A stretch of 64,000 nucleotides of DNA. It comes from Hexactinellida sp. DTS-2022 (taxonomy: Eukaryota; Porifera; Hexactinellida). The notes below the pieces were generated by a model. It had not been told where the DNA came from, did not search any database, and was given only the letters and a program-made list of their open reading frames with translations. How positions within the stretch are numbered: position 1 is the stretch's first letter; every line of letters begins with the position of its first letter. The position numbers were made by a program, and so were the translations under genes. Of the stretch, positions 38,121 to 50,049 are shown one piece after another. The DNA is taken from positions 3,906,001-3,970,000 of the forward strand of contig JAPNXP010000011.1 in the NCBI GenBank assembly GCA_028753945.1, in the 5' to 3' direction.

Positions 38121-38615
38121 CAGACGAAGAGGGGAAGGGAGACACAGCTGCCAAGGGACCCGTCAAGGGAAGTCGGACTCGTAAGTCTACAGAAATAGGA
38201 CCCTCCACAGGAGCAGAGGAGTCCTACCTGAACCAGAGTGCTAAATAGCACTTGTTAATTGTACTATTATTAACTTGTATCTAACATATTCCTACTTATC
38301 TCTATTCTATTTGGCTTTCGTTAGTTATTCGTATTTATTTATAACTCTTTTGTATTTTAATGTATTTCTGTATTTGTAGTCTAATTTACATTAAATTTTG
38401 ATACCAGCTCGCTTGATAATGATAACAACTCAATAATTGAACAACAAATAACAACAGTTCCTATAGTAACTGTGTATGCTAATGAAAATTAATTAATATA
38501 AACATTAGTAATAGAACATGAACAGTTGTAATAATATAGTAGAAATGAATTTAAAAAACTTCAAAATATTTAGGCCATGAATTCTGGCATTATTTCTCCG
38601 ATAGTATAAAAAATC
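38121..38615. other. Convergent 3' intergenic region, unit 4
   Basis: It contains leftover tail-exon sequence (GGGAAGTCGGACTCG) past the premature stop, then the AT-rich spacer shared by all units. No separate gene is seen. Confidence 0.5.
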
Positions 38616-41474
38616 TCAAGTATCGTCCTTCATAAATTCTTGATTCATTTCTTCAAAACTTTTAGTATTACACTTCACTGAATACTCTTCAGCTGTTTGT
38701 CTCAGTATATCTACTTGAGTAGGATCTGGAGATGATAACTCATTAAATGAAACATTCAGCTTCTTTAACTGAGGTAATGTAGGAAAGAGGTGAATGAAGT
38801 GTACACAAGAAGTAGAGTCGAGTTCACACCAACTAATTACTATTTCCTTAATAACAGGACTAAAAGCTAAGCCATCACACATTGTATACACTTCTGATGA
38901 TGACAATGGGATAACGAAGAGGTATAATCTGATTAATGACTGTAGATAATCGACAGATGTATTCCGGGATATAATATCCTTATTCACTTCTGATTCAATG
39001 CCCTTGATCACTAGCTCTATTAGCTTATTACAATGCTGTATAGGAGCTAGTATAGTATCCCAGCTGTTAATTCCTATAGCGGATAAATGGTGTAGCGTTA
39101 TTACTCTCAGAGTACTACTGTTCCTATTGATTATCTGTATGAGAATATCTCCATAGGATTCATGATGAGGTGGGTTGAAACCTTTTGGCTCTATAGATAG
39201 ATATGTTAAGTTACAGAAGGACTGTAGATGAGGTAGGACTGAGTATGCATCTTGTGTATTCAGGTGTATCTCTTGTAGCGAAGCGAGGTGTGAAAATATG
39301 TCCAGGGATTTATCAAATGAAAAATTAAATGAGTCCACTAAAAACAATCCGTTACTAGGTTTATGATGTGTTATTAATTCCTGAAATGACCAATCAGGTT
39401 TTTTCTCCGAATTATAAAATAAGTATTGAATGGATGAGAATTTGCGGATGAAGTTTGTAATAGATTTCTTTGATATGTCAGTCCTATATATACACAGAGA
39501 CCCAGTGAATCGATTGGCTTTATGAGGGAATAGGATATCAGAATCTTTAATGCCACTACACTGATCTATTGTAATACTAATCTTAATATGAGCTGGAATA
39601 TGAGAGGAGATAATGCTGGTATATGATAAGATTGTAGAAGTGTATTTGAAATGAAATCTCAAAGCAAGATAGTTGAGACTGCATTGGTTTATTCGTGATA
39701 TGAGAGTGCGGAACTGTTCAGTGGAGATATAATCCACATAAATGGATATTATTTGAATGTGTGGCAGGTGTGGTAATGACAGTAGGAATGTGTACCACTC
39801 ATTTGGAGAGACAGCTGATATAAAGTAAAAGTGCAAGGGTTCAGGCAGAATATGCTTAACATAGCTAAGTAGTGAGGGACCTGGTTTTGATTCGAATATT
39901 GTCGGAATTAACTCGAGCAATATTCGTGTAAATTCCTTCCAATTGGATAATTCTAGCATATCATTAATAGTATACCGATCATACTGTAGTTTACCGTACA
40001 TAGGTATATGCGGGTCGTAATAGGAAGTAGCTTCTTGCAGAGGACTGATTGCATTGCTATAGATCTGTCACACAAGATGCCACACGCGAATCGAATTACC
40101 ATTCTAAACATAACGAACAGTTCGTCAGAGGACACCAGGTACCGAACTATAATGCATTGCTGAGTCCATTTCTGGTAACTCAGCCAGAGTGCGGACATGA
40201 ATTCCTGCAGTATTAAGTGTGCGTATACCCACACCTTAACTCGACCCACAAACTTAAGTACCACGAAGTGCTCTTGCATTAGTCCCAGTCTCTCACACTG
40301 GTACTGCTTTTCTGCCAAACTCAGAGTGACATCATCTTGACAGACGAATTCTCTGTCGTAAATTCCCTTATAAGCTTCTCCCCCTATGGCACTAATGCAA
40401 TCTGTTATTTCTGTTGTGAAGCCACTGATGTGGGACACTTTTGTGTATCTCTTTAGTCCCATTCTGTGCAGCTGTCTCCTAACCATATAGGTTATTAGCT
40501 CTTGATACACGTCTGTTACTGTCTGAGCTAGGATATCTTCTGTGTCGTTGAATAGAGCACTGAATAGACTCGCATTGACAGGTACCAGGGCCAAGAGGTT
40601 CAGTTCTTCGTGTCTCTCGAATAACTTCTTTGTGTCGTCCAGTTTGGATTCACTATTCATTCGTTTCTTGAAATACGAATCTCTGTTCTTAGGCGAGAAC
40701 CCTAGCACCTGATAGTGACTGTTGATCTTAATTTCATTACCGAATTCCGTGGCTACGTTTGACCAAGCCCCTGGTCTGCTGGTGAGTAGGATGGTGGCGC
40801 TAGGTAGAATTATCTTTTTCAGGAGGAGATAAAGTAGTGTTGTCTCGAATGGGACTGACTTAATGAACTCGTCGAGTCCGTCTATGATCAGGAGGAGACT
40901 CTCCCCTCCTGTCCTCATTAGGTATCGTGTTAGGGACTCTGCCCATCCCACACCGAGTGGCAGACTGATGCGCAGCCATCTGAGAATGTATTTGTTGATC
41001 TCTTTATCTTCTTGCCTGGCCACCTCTATCTCATGCCATTCTGTGTCTCTGCAGGGAATGCACAGCAGGTACTGGAAGTTCTCCATGTTATCCATCCCGT
41101 ATTGGTATCCGGCGTACTTGCAAAGGAAGGTCTTGCCGCAACCTGGGTTCCCTATTAGTGTCCAGATTTCAGGGTTCTTCGTGCGACAATAGGAAAGATG
41201 AGATTCGAAGTCAACAAGTTTGACTTCTATATTTGATTTCAAAACCTGTTTGAGTTTTATGTTAGTTTTGTCGCTTTCTGGCTTGATTGAAGATTCCGTT
41301 AATTTAGTACTTCTGTCCACCACTTTGGGTTTTCCCATTAATTTTTGTTTTAAATTAGTTCTCCATTTAGCGTATCTGGACATTGATGGAGGTTTCTTTG
41401 TAGGGATTTCCATAGGTTCAGTTTCGTATTCAATCATTTTCCTTAGGAATTCAATCTCCATAACGGAGGTCTCT
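38616..41474 (-). pseudogene. NLR-4: N-terminus lost, NACHT and LRR remain
   Basis: NLR homology starts abruptly at about 41474, in the middle of the linker (equivalent to MEIEFLRKMIEYE...). Both DED-like domains and the promoter are gone, replaced by unrelated sequence. The rest encodes Walker A GNPGCGKT, Walker B IIDGLDEF and LLTSRP, open to about 40005. There a one-base loss (GCGGGTCG versus the usual GTGGATTCG-type context) breaks the frame; the LRR part continues at 38616-40001. This is the copy with the longest uninterrupted NACHT frame across the WHEIEVARQEDK segment that is broken in NLR-1 and NLR-2. No start codon with a plausible promoter is evident. Confidence 0.88.
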
Positions 41475-42281
41475 AGGTTTTCTTTGTGCTAACAATATCA
41501 AGCCACAAATCGCTATTCAACCGTTGTCTAGATAATTCCTGTGATTTTATCTTTCGTAGAACACTTTGTGAATGTATGTTGTTGAAATTACCATGCTTTG
41601 GGCTAGACAAAATTTCAGAACTTTTGAATTGGTCATAGTGATAATTAATGGGAGAGGATGAGGATATGTTCAGAGTCAGTTCCTTCCTTTTTGCACCAGT
41701 AATGTGACGACTATGTGACGTTCTATTATCGTAATGTTGAGAAGATATTGAACCGTTTACTAGGAAGTTTACTTTCACACTATCCACCCAATTTTCTGGT
41801 GCTCTATCAATCCAAATTTTTAGTGTAATGCAGTTTGTGAATTTGCAATTTGCTTCAGCAATTAGAAAGTGACATTTTAGACTTTCGTACTTTACGTTAA
41901 TTCGGTGGTATTTAAACAGCAACACGCAGAGTGGGTAAAATTCTTCTATTTTTCGAGTAAAAATATTAGTCCATTCGGGTTGCAACTTTCCATATGCAAA
42001 TTGTGGCTCTATTTGGCTCCATTCTTGATAGCTTAAATGAAACTTTGAAGCACTGCACTCAATTTCACATGGATTATCTTTAAGGATGCATGTAGTCGAT
42101 TCATGAAATGTTTTTAATGGAACTATCTGAGAAGAAATATTAGAAAAGGAAGCAGATTTGGAATCTATATTTTCATTCACATCCGAATAACCTGTTTCCT
42201 TCAGAGTTGTGGGAATTTTAGAGTTGAGATTGCTGTTTTGTGTGTTTACATTAGTTAATGAAGTTTTGTGTTCCAATACAG

Positions 42282-45169
42282 CAGGCTTGCCGTGGAGATG
42301 AAATTTCCTATCCATACCCATATCCATATCCACGGAATTTTGCGTGGATATCCATGGATATCCATGGATATCCACGAATGTCTAAAAGCAATATCCATGG
42401 ACATCCATGGATATTTATAATATATGAGCCAACTATAAAACTATTTTAGTATCTATAATTTGTCTGGTTATATGTTGCATGTTATGGTACTAGTATACGT
42501 GCACTAAAACATGTTTCTAAAAGTAATAACATAATCCTAAGTTTCATCACTATCAGATTCAACATCGGTCTCAAATGCTTTTTTTTCTCTGTCTTCATCG
42601 ATGGCCTTTTCTAGTTCTCCTGGATCGATAACAATTCCAAGCTTATTGATAAGTTCCTTATATTTATTCTGGTACCTGATGTATACCAGTTTCTTCATGA
42701 CAGCCGGTGACATCCTCTTTCTCATTTTCGATAGTAGGATTCCGGCTTGGCTGAACAACCTCTCCACGGCTGCAGAAGATACTGGCGCCGAGAAAATTAT
42801 CTTTGCACAGGTGCGCAAACGTTTTAACTGACTGTACCGCCAGAATTCAGTGGGATCTTTCATTGGTACCCGGGTGTCTCTGAACTCTTGGAGTTCTATT
42901 CCGAGAGTAGAAACCTTTGCCTTTTTGGCAAGCGATTGTTCTTCCTCATCGGTTATCAGGTATAAATCTTCGAAGGGATCTCCAGATATTTGATGACTAA
43001 CCCTTTTCAGCTCATGTAGTTCGGACTGTTTAACTGATGGATCACACATTCCGAAGAGTTCTTCTAGGTACTGATCAATTAAGTTATCGTGTTCGGCTGC
43101 CACCTTCATCCAAGTGGCAGCGAAGGTTTTCTTAAGTGAGCTTGTCGATCGGGAGTACTGTTTTACATAACCTCCAATAGTTTTTGGGATGTCCAGACCT
43201 GCAAGAATAAAAAATAGATAGATAATATAAAGTAGTGAATGTTTGTCTAGTAACTCTAGTTACTTACCAGAGAGGAAAGCAGCAGACTGAGAAAAGGGCG
43301 AGCCAGAATAAATCCACAATTTAAGTTCCATTTGACCTCGCAGATCTTGGCATAAGTTTCTTGTAACACATTGCTCAGAATTATCCATTTGGCGGCCGAA
43401 CAAATGCATGTCAAGAACAAGGTAATTCACAAAGGATCGATGCGATGTTACACCGTCCACTTCAACCCAATCAAAGAAGCGTTTTATTTGATCCAACACT
43501 GCAAACACAGACTTTAGTAGGGCTAAAGATGGTAGATTATCCACCACAGAGCTATCTTCTTCTGTAAGGTACACCACATAATTTTGCACTGCAGCTAACA
43601 ATCTGTTATAATAGGATCGCCAAGGACGCGTGGTGGATTTCTCTGGTATTGCTCTCACCAGCTTTTTTGCCTTGTCATCACGGCGGTTATAGAAATTTTC
43701 AATAGTGGTTATTTTATCCAGTAACTGATCTTGTAATTCTAATCTGCAATGTCCTTTTGGCTCAGCATCAAGTACGAAGGTGAGACATGTTGACAATGCA
43801 TGCTCTGTGCATCCAATTCTACCTCCAAAGTTGCAATCAGCTGTTTCCCATCGCCCATCGAAAGCCGCCTTCATCTTGTTCTCATTATCTGTTGTCACAA
43901 AGAATGGGTATCGTGGTTTCATCTCCATACAGAAAGCCTCTGTAAACATTTTGAATGTAAATTCAGAGTTATGCGATATTTCGTCAAGGTTCTCCAGACG
44001 AAGGGGAAACTGGAACCACTTCCATTCCTCTGTCAACCCACATGCAATGATTCCACCATAACTAACTCGTTGCTGATGCCTACCAGACCAAAAATCCATA
44101 ATTCCAGAAACACAAGAATCGGTCACTTCAGAGTGTGAGCATAACATGTATAACTGCTTCAATTGTAGATGGGCGACTGTTCCGTTTTCTAGTATACCTA
44201 TACAAAGTTATTTGAAGTTAATATGAACTGGTAAACATAAATTTAGTTTATGTCTTATTTCGAGAATGAAATTTGTAACATATAAATTATATAGTCGCAT
44301 ACTAGTCATTGCTACTAATAGGAACAAAATATAAAATTACATACCGCTAGTGATGTAGGTTCGCCCAATGTTCCAGTTGTAGAGAAAATTAGTCTTGAAG
44401 GTGACACAAGCTGCATAGTTGGCATGAGCAGAAGCCAACTTTGCACATGAGTTGATGGAGATGGTTGAGTTCTCACTCAAATGACCCACTACTTCATCCC
44501 TCCACATCTTTTTCATCTTTGCCGGTAGAGGTTTCCTTGTTTCTCTTGGCTTTATCGCAATCAAAGCTTTGTCGATCAGAGGTTGTTGGGTACACATTAT
44601 AGTTCTAGACTCATTCTTGCTACAGGTTTCCTGGTGGACTTTCACTGTGCTCATCCCACTCTGGTTTACCCATTTTCCTTGGGTCAAATTGTACCACACG
44701 AAAGTTTTGGAACAAAATCCACACGAGAGGTAGGGCGCGTATTTTTCTTCTTCAGTGAGGTAGATTGCTTTGGCATTGACTTGATTTTTGTTCCGAAACG
44801 CCGGTATATCTTTATAGATTGCAGACTCATCTCGGAGTCTGCCGTTCATATCATCACGGCTGATTTCTTGAAATTGCATAAGCTTGCGTATATAATATCG
44901 GTAATATTGATTGTCAATGATTGCTAACAATATATAATAAGTAAATCAATGTACACATGTGCATATAATAGACTATTGTTACATTGTTATAATTATTCAG
45001 TTAGTACAAGTCTTCATACGTGATAAACGACAACATTGAAATGAATTTTTCACAATATCCTTTGATATATACGATAGCCGTGGATATCCACAATATCCAT
45101 GGATATGACCAAAACCACGATATCCATCCATGGAGATCTCCATGGATATCCATATCCACGGCAAGCCTG
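42282..45169 (-). mobile_element. Full-length hAT transposon, copy B
   Basis: Length 2888 bp, with the same CAGGCTTGCCGTGG termini as copy A. The target duplication CAATACAG lies at 42274-42281 and 45170-45177. It matches copy A at a constant offset of 20721 bases across all coding and intron sequence that I compared. The only clear difference is one fewer 24-bp palindromic repeat at the right end. It interrupts the unrecognised coding frame at 41.5-45.5 kb. Confidence 0.95.
42537..44930 (-). CDS. hAT transposase, copy B (three exons)
   Basis: Exons 44345-44930, 43268-44197 and 42537-43198 give the same 725-residue protein as copy A: BED-type finger, RNase H-like core with two Asp and the C-x2-H, and the hATC segment with SSAAVERLF. 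No lesion is visible. Promoter elements are not identifiable inside the inverted-repeat region. Either copy could supply transposase for elements sharing the CAGGCTTGCC end; none of the MITEs in this window shares it. Confidence 0.93.
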
Positions 45170-45544
45170 CAATACAGCCGTTCTAAATCGATTTTGAACA
45201 TTGCATCTGTTATTGTACCACAAAAGTCTGATCTTACCTCTGTACTTGCTAATGTTTCTTCGGGAGATTAACTTTGATAACTCACCCCAGATTGAGCTAG
45301 GGTTGCGCCAATTATTGACTTTTAAGTTATCATCAATTTCAGACAAACTGTAATCTAATTTGATCATAGCTTTTGCATCAAATCTGATATATCACTATGT
45401 CTGTTTCCATTCTCATCTATATAAAGAAAATCGTTAGTCATTATACTATAATATAGGACATTAGCCCATTGCGAAAAAAAGGATCGCCGATCTCGATCAC
45501 GATAGTTTTTGAGATCATTTCTTATTACCATTGTGTATATGTTA

Positions 45545-46610
45545 AGTCGATCTTGTCAAATAGTCGTTTTTACAAAATCAACATCCAAAATGTCGATTTT
45601 GTAAAATCAACATACAAACTTAAGTTTAATTTGTAAAATAGTTGATCTTATAAAATCGACTTTTTGAATTAGTAGATTTTGTAAAATCGACATTTCAGAA
45701 AGTCGATTTTATAAAATCAACATTTTTAATTACAGTGGAACCTCTATAAGTGGGGGAGCTGGGACGGGGAAAATTTCAATTGCCCCCCATTCCCCGGAAA
45801 TAAAATTCAATTGGAAAAACATTATATATGCTAAATTATACAAAATATTCATATAACACACACATTAATGCACGTTCTAGTTCTTATTTGTATATTATGA
45901 CAATTTAGTTAACTGCTGATCTACACTAGGTGATTTCTTCTAAAAACATCAGAGTAGATCAATCGAAAATATTTTTTCTGTAGAACTTTTGAGTCGATTT
46001 ATTGGAAATATTGTATTATTTTATAAGAATCATGTTAGGATTTGTCCATTCCCCCCATTTATGGAGGTTGTTTTGTATGGAGATAAAAACTCCTTGAAAT
46101 TTATGGTCCCCCATTCCCCACTTCCCCGCTTATAGAGGTTCATTTGTATGGATATATACGAATATGGTAAAAAAATTCCCCACTTATGGAGGTTCCCCAT
46201 TTATAGAGACCCCACTTATAGAGGTTGCACTGTAGTTGATTTTGTAAAATCGACATTCTGAAATGTCGATTTTACAAAATCAACTAATTTAAAGATGTCT
46301 ATTTTACAAATCAACTAATTAAAAATCTCGATTTTACAAAATCAACTAATTAAAAATGTTGATTTTATAAAATCAACATATTTTATTCGTTGATTTTGCA
46401 AAATCACCATGGACTATTTTTTCATGCTAATAAAAAATTTCATTTTGGTAAAAATTACTTCATATCAATCGGTATATACTTGGATGAAACGAATTCTGAA
46501 CAAAATGCAATAAAACTAAGGCTTATCCGAGTAATATAGCCAAAGTCGAACACTTGTTTTAGTTCCGTTGATTCATGTTGATTTTGTAAAATCAACATTT
46601 GACAAAATCG
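45545..46610. repeat. Array of palindromic GTYGATTTTRYAAAATCRAC units
   Basis: On both sides of the 45733-46232 MITE the sequence is mostly a chain of near-palindromic 20-mers (for example GTTGATTTTGTAAAATCGAC). They are separated by short AT spacers such as AACTAATTAAAAAT, with about a dozen copies in all and one isolated copy at 46575-46598. It is non-coding. It may be satellite-like or the subterminal repeat of an unidentified transposon. Confidence 0.75.
45733..46232. mobile_element. CCTCTATAAGTGGGGG inverted-repeat MITE, copy 1
   Basis: A 500-bp element starting CAGTGGAACCTCTATAAGTG and ending CACTTATAGAGGTTGCACTG, flanked by TA on both sides. It contains further CCCCAYTTATAGAGG repeats, some inverted. 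It is inserted into the palindromic 20-mer array. A second copy lies at 55165-55668. Confidence 0.85.
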
Positions 46611-46805
46611 ACATAACATATATATAGTACAAAATGAAATGTTGATTAAATTAGAATTTAATTTCCTCCTAAATGTAATAAAAATTTTAATGACCAACCA
46701 GCAACATTCATTATGATAATTCTATATGTTAATAACAGTTATGATCATAATTAGAAATATTATGAGAGAGCTGATAATCTAAGCGCTTTATAGCTTAACA
46801 GATTT

Positions 46806-47105
46806 TCAAAAGATCGGAATGTAAGGATCGAAATTTAGGGAGGAGAATGATCGAGATTTCCAATTTGATCCTCCTGTAAATATGTTCGCCATCCCCCTAC
46901 GATCGTTAGAAAAGGATCGCGTAATGATCGTGCGACCCAATGCCCTACTATTATCCATTAAGTGAATCAAAAATCTCAGAAACCAACCTGAAGAAATGGG
47001 TCCAGGATTAGCTTCAACATCGCCACAGCACATCATTCGCACTGAAGATGCGATCCAAACAAAACATAAAGGATTATTAAGTAGATTGCAAAATTGGAAA
47101 GACAT
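46806..47105 (-). CDS. Small ORF with exact 2A ribosome-skipping motif
   Basis: A 99-residue frame from the ATG at 47105. Residues 28-36 read GDVEANPGP (46998-47021 for the Asp to the last Pro), an exact match to the D-V-E-x-N-P-G-P consensus. It is preceded by a hydrophobic leader (PLCFVWIASSVRMM), as in 2A peptides. Known behaviour: the ribosome skips the Gly-Pro bond, releasing the N-terminal peptide and continuing with Pro36. In animals such sequences are known near the N-terminus of some non-LTR retrotransposon proteins and some NLRs. Residues 37-99 (ISSGWFLRFL...) match nothing I recognise. The frame may be exon 1 of the disrupted gene at 41.5-45.5 kb, which lies downstream on the same strand, or a retrotransposon fragment. 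Neither is shown. Confidence 0.5.
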   Translation of the reverse strand: MSFQFCNLLNNPLCFVWIASSVRMMCCGDVEANPGPISSGWFLRFLIHLMDNSRALGRTIITRSFSNDRRGMANIFTGGSNWKSRSFSSLNFDPYIPIF

Positions 47106-48870
47106 AAAAACAAACGTCGATTAGAATTGTGTGTATAAAGAAATATTTTTAACAAATTTATTCACTTTCTGGATTATATAGCAAGGAATACATATATAAT
47201 AAGAAGCCAAAGAAAAACATAAAGCACAATGTTGATAAAAGTAAGTGTAAATATCTAAATGTAAGTGTTGATTGTCCAAGATTTTAACTTGAAGAAATCA
47301 TCTAAGTGCAGAAGAAAAAAATGTGCCAATTATAGCACTTTAGGAAGAATAATCTTCTAAACACACATGTGTGGATAATTTATAAGCAATTGGTTGAATA
47401 AATAGAAATATATTTAGTATGATACGGTCCAGGAATGGGAACTTAGTATGAGAGGTGGTTATACAATTTACCCATTAAAAAGAAAAAGCTCCCAACCTAA
47501 ATTAAGGTCTTCAAGAAATGTCATGTTAATTGAATGAAAATTGACTGATTTATCAAGTGTTAAGCTATTGTCTAATAGTCCAAATATGCCAAAACTTTGA
47601 ACGCATGTAAAATGTTAAATTTCGCTTTTTCAAACAAATCGCTGTGACTAAGCCATCTAGGAGTCATTTTGCATAAAATATCTCAGAATCAATTATGGAA
47701 TGTTGACACATTCCTCTGTTGCTATGGAAACGTGATTTCAATGCTTGAGGTCATATCTCGAGAAGAAATATAGTTACAGCTTAGTCAGTGGATCCAATTG
47801 ATAGCCCGTCCTCAACTTCCTATTCAATGATAATACATTTCGATGCTCTATCTCAAACCAATTTTGCGCAAAATGTGTATAATCATTTGAATGTATATTA
47901 CAATAATCACAATTATCAGAAACACCTTTCAGAAATAATTTAACACCTTCATAGTGATGATGACATGGCGAAAAAATTTCCAAAATTGCAGCTGTGCCGA
48001 CAGTATGTTCCTTTGGAGGCACTATCAATAAACCACCATCAAAATATAGTGCCACCAAAGGAACATGCGTCGGCATAGCTGCAATTTTGGATTTTTTTTA
48101 TCCATTAGCTACCAATATATATTTCGTTATGGAATATATAATCTTGGTTTTCAATTAGAAAATAGAAGCCTACTCGATCTCACAAGTTGAATCAATAAAA
48201 TTATTACAAGTTGAAACATTAGAATTAGATTAAACACCTTCAATTGAACGGAAGAGTTAGTAAACAAAGGAAATTAACAACTCAATTATGGCACACGTGA
48301 AGTACAATATGAAAATTTGTACTCCCCCATCAGACGCAGAATTTTATTGTGAATCCAATGGTTTAAAAAAATGGGGTTTGGATAAAATTATTTGTGATAT
48401 GGCCCAGACAAATTCTAAAAGGTGTCCAAAATTTGTTAATAAAATATCTTAATCCCAGGTGCAAACTAGACGGTCACTCCGCACCTACATACCAAGTATC
48501 AGCTCTTTATTTATAGAGGTGTGGGCAGGGCACCGGCTACGGAGAAATATAAATAATAATAATAGTGCAAAATTGCAGCTGTGCCGACACATGTTCTTTT
48601 TGGAGGCTCTTTGGAGGCAAAAATATTAGTATGCAAAAATTACTATCAAAATTATTTTCGATTTACTGACCTATTTCTTCTGTAAAATAATGATATATTG
48701 ATGAGAGTAAAGCAGCGAATTAATAATTAAACAATTTATTATACAGAAGCTAAATGCTGGGTTAGCAATTAGGATTACGTACTTAATTAGTCGACATACT
48801 TGGCTCCCAAATAACAACATACTGAACTGTGTAATTTGCAAGCCACATGTTTATAGGTGTATACCCTTAT
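47106..48870. other. Repeat-rich spacer
   Basis: No gene is supported. A palindromic element is at 47980-48090 and a partial relative at about 48571-48620. About 48453-48573 looks like the 3' end of a non-LTR retrotransposon or SINE: the wording GGTGCAAACTAGACGGTCAC ... GGCACCGGCTACGGAG ends in an (AAT)n tail and recurs in part at about 54290-54372 and 60110-60175. A small frame at 48288-48452 (MAHVKYNMKICTPP...) has no recognised family. Confidence 0.5.
47980..48090. repeat. Palindromic element related to the intron repeats
   Basis: The left arm CCAAAATTGCAGCTGTGCCG...TTTGGAGGCACTAT is nearly the reverse complement of the right arm ATAGTGCCACCAAAGGAACATG...GCTGCAATTTTGG, giving a foldback of about 45 bp per arm. 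Its words (TCGGCACAGCTG, TTTGGAGGCACTAT) are those of the tandem repeat in the last intron of the cadherin-like fragments. Confidence 0.8.
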
Positions 48871-50049
48871 CAGGCCCGTAGCACGCCAACATTTATTGGT
48901 GCGGCATAGTGACGTCACAATATTTATTATAAACAGTCATGAATGTTTTGTACTTTATCAGGGATACCAACCTCTGGAAACCAAAAAGCGGGAAGTTTTT
49001 GCGATTTTGGCGGGAGTTTTATCAAAAAAGTGGGCGAAAGCGGGAGACTCAAAATATATGCTATTTCCTTGATTCTAGCATGAATAGAAGGATACAATAT
49101 TAATATTTTTTATGTTTGGATATCTACAATTAGGAAACGATAATTTTTATAGTTCTGTGTATCAAATTTAAAAACGAAATAGCTAGATTAATTAAAATTA
49201 ATGAATTAGAATTTTTCTACAAAGCATGTTTTTGTACTAGTATACTAGATATACGTAGATGTAGCAGATCTAAATATCTTCGAAAGTTCTCGTAATTTAT
49301 GAACATTTTTCTTTAGATTTCAAGGAATTTATGACAATTAGGCCATCAAATTTGTAAAATGTGTTGTAAAGCTTATTCTGCCCGATGTTGCATAGATCGA
49401 CATATAAACTAAACGACTAAAAAATTCAGCATCATATCTAGTAGTATAACAACTTTAGGCCACCCGGAATATTTTTTAAAATTTCTTCCAAATTCAAATT
49501 AAAACATAATAGTCAGTGTTTTAATAAGTGGGATAAAGCATCTATATGATTTTAACACTAATTTTAACAAAAAAGCCAGTAATTACTTATATATCAAAAA
49601 ATCTAAATACTACGTATATAAATATTTTCCAAAAAATCGGGAGTTTGAAAGTTTGACGGGAGGTCGGGAGGATGGGGGGAAAAGGAAAAACAGCGGGAGA
49701 GTTGGCAACCCTGACTTTATACGCTCTTTTACTCTATGTTTTAAGTTACTCAACTAATGGAAATATAAAAAAATACAAATACTAATAAAATTTAGTGTTA
49801 TACAGTCTTTATTGAAGCGTAGCAAGAGTGCTACTGCTAAAGAATCTAATGGTTACAAATAAATTATATTATAATGGTACCGAACAGTTTTGGTGGGGCA
49901 GCAGCACCTATGCCACACCTGTAGCAGTTGTGTTTACCAATACCATTATGCCGCTCCCATAGTCGATGACTTAAATGTGGGCCCGATTATTTGTGTGGTT
50001 CACTAAAATTATTGGTGCGGCCAAGGCCGCACCTGCTCCTACGGTCCTG
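48871..50049. mobile_element. CAGGCCCGTAGC non-autonomous element
   Basis: It begins CAGGCCCGTAGCACGCC and ends GGAGCAGG-type inverted sequence (GCACCTGCTCCTACGGTCCTG). Both ends carry TTATTGGTGCGGC. CTTAT flanks both sides. A second element is nested inside at 48959-49713. No transposase remains. Confidence 0.65.
48959..49713. mobile_element. CAGGGATACCAACC MITE nested in previous element
   Basis: The termini CAGGGATACCAACCTC and GAGAGTTGGCAACCCTG are inverted repeats with GCGGGA/CGGGAG runs inside. ACTTTAT lies directly before and directly after, a 7-base direct repeat consistent with hAT-type duplication after one change. The interior is AT-rich and non-coding. Confidence 0.7.

Larger units (their letters stand above)
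41473..45531 (-). pseudogene. Unrecognised gene split by hAT copy B
   Basis: With the hAT element and one copy of its 8-bp duplication removed, a minus-strand reading frame joins 45531-45178 (MVIRNDLKNYRDRDRR...WRNPSSIWGELSKLI...NRFRTAV) to 42281-41473 (LEHKTSLTNV...). The only other break is one base near 45372. The product is nearly 400 residues. Its middle has a compact motif-rich stretch, FHLSYQEWSQIEPQFAYG, then EWTNIF, KYHRINVKY, and AEANCKF...CITLKIWI. I do not recognise the family; the look is of a transposon-encoded or DNA-binding protein, which is a guess. The frame ends at the junction with NLR-4 (TAG at 41473-41475), so the 3' part is missing. Confidence 0.55.
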
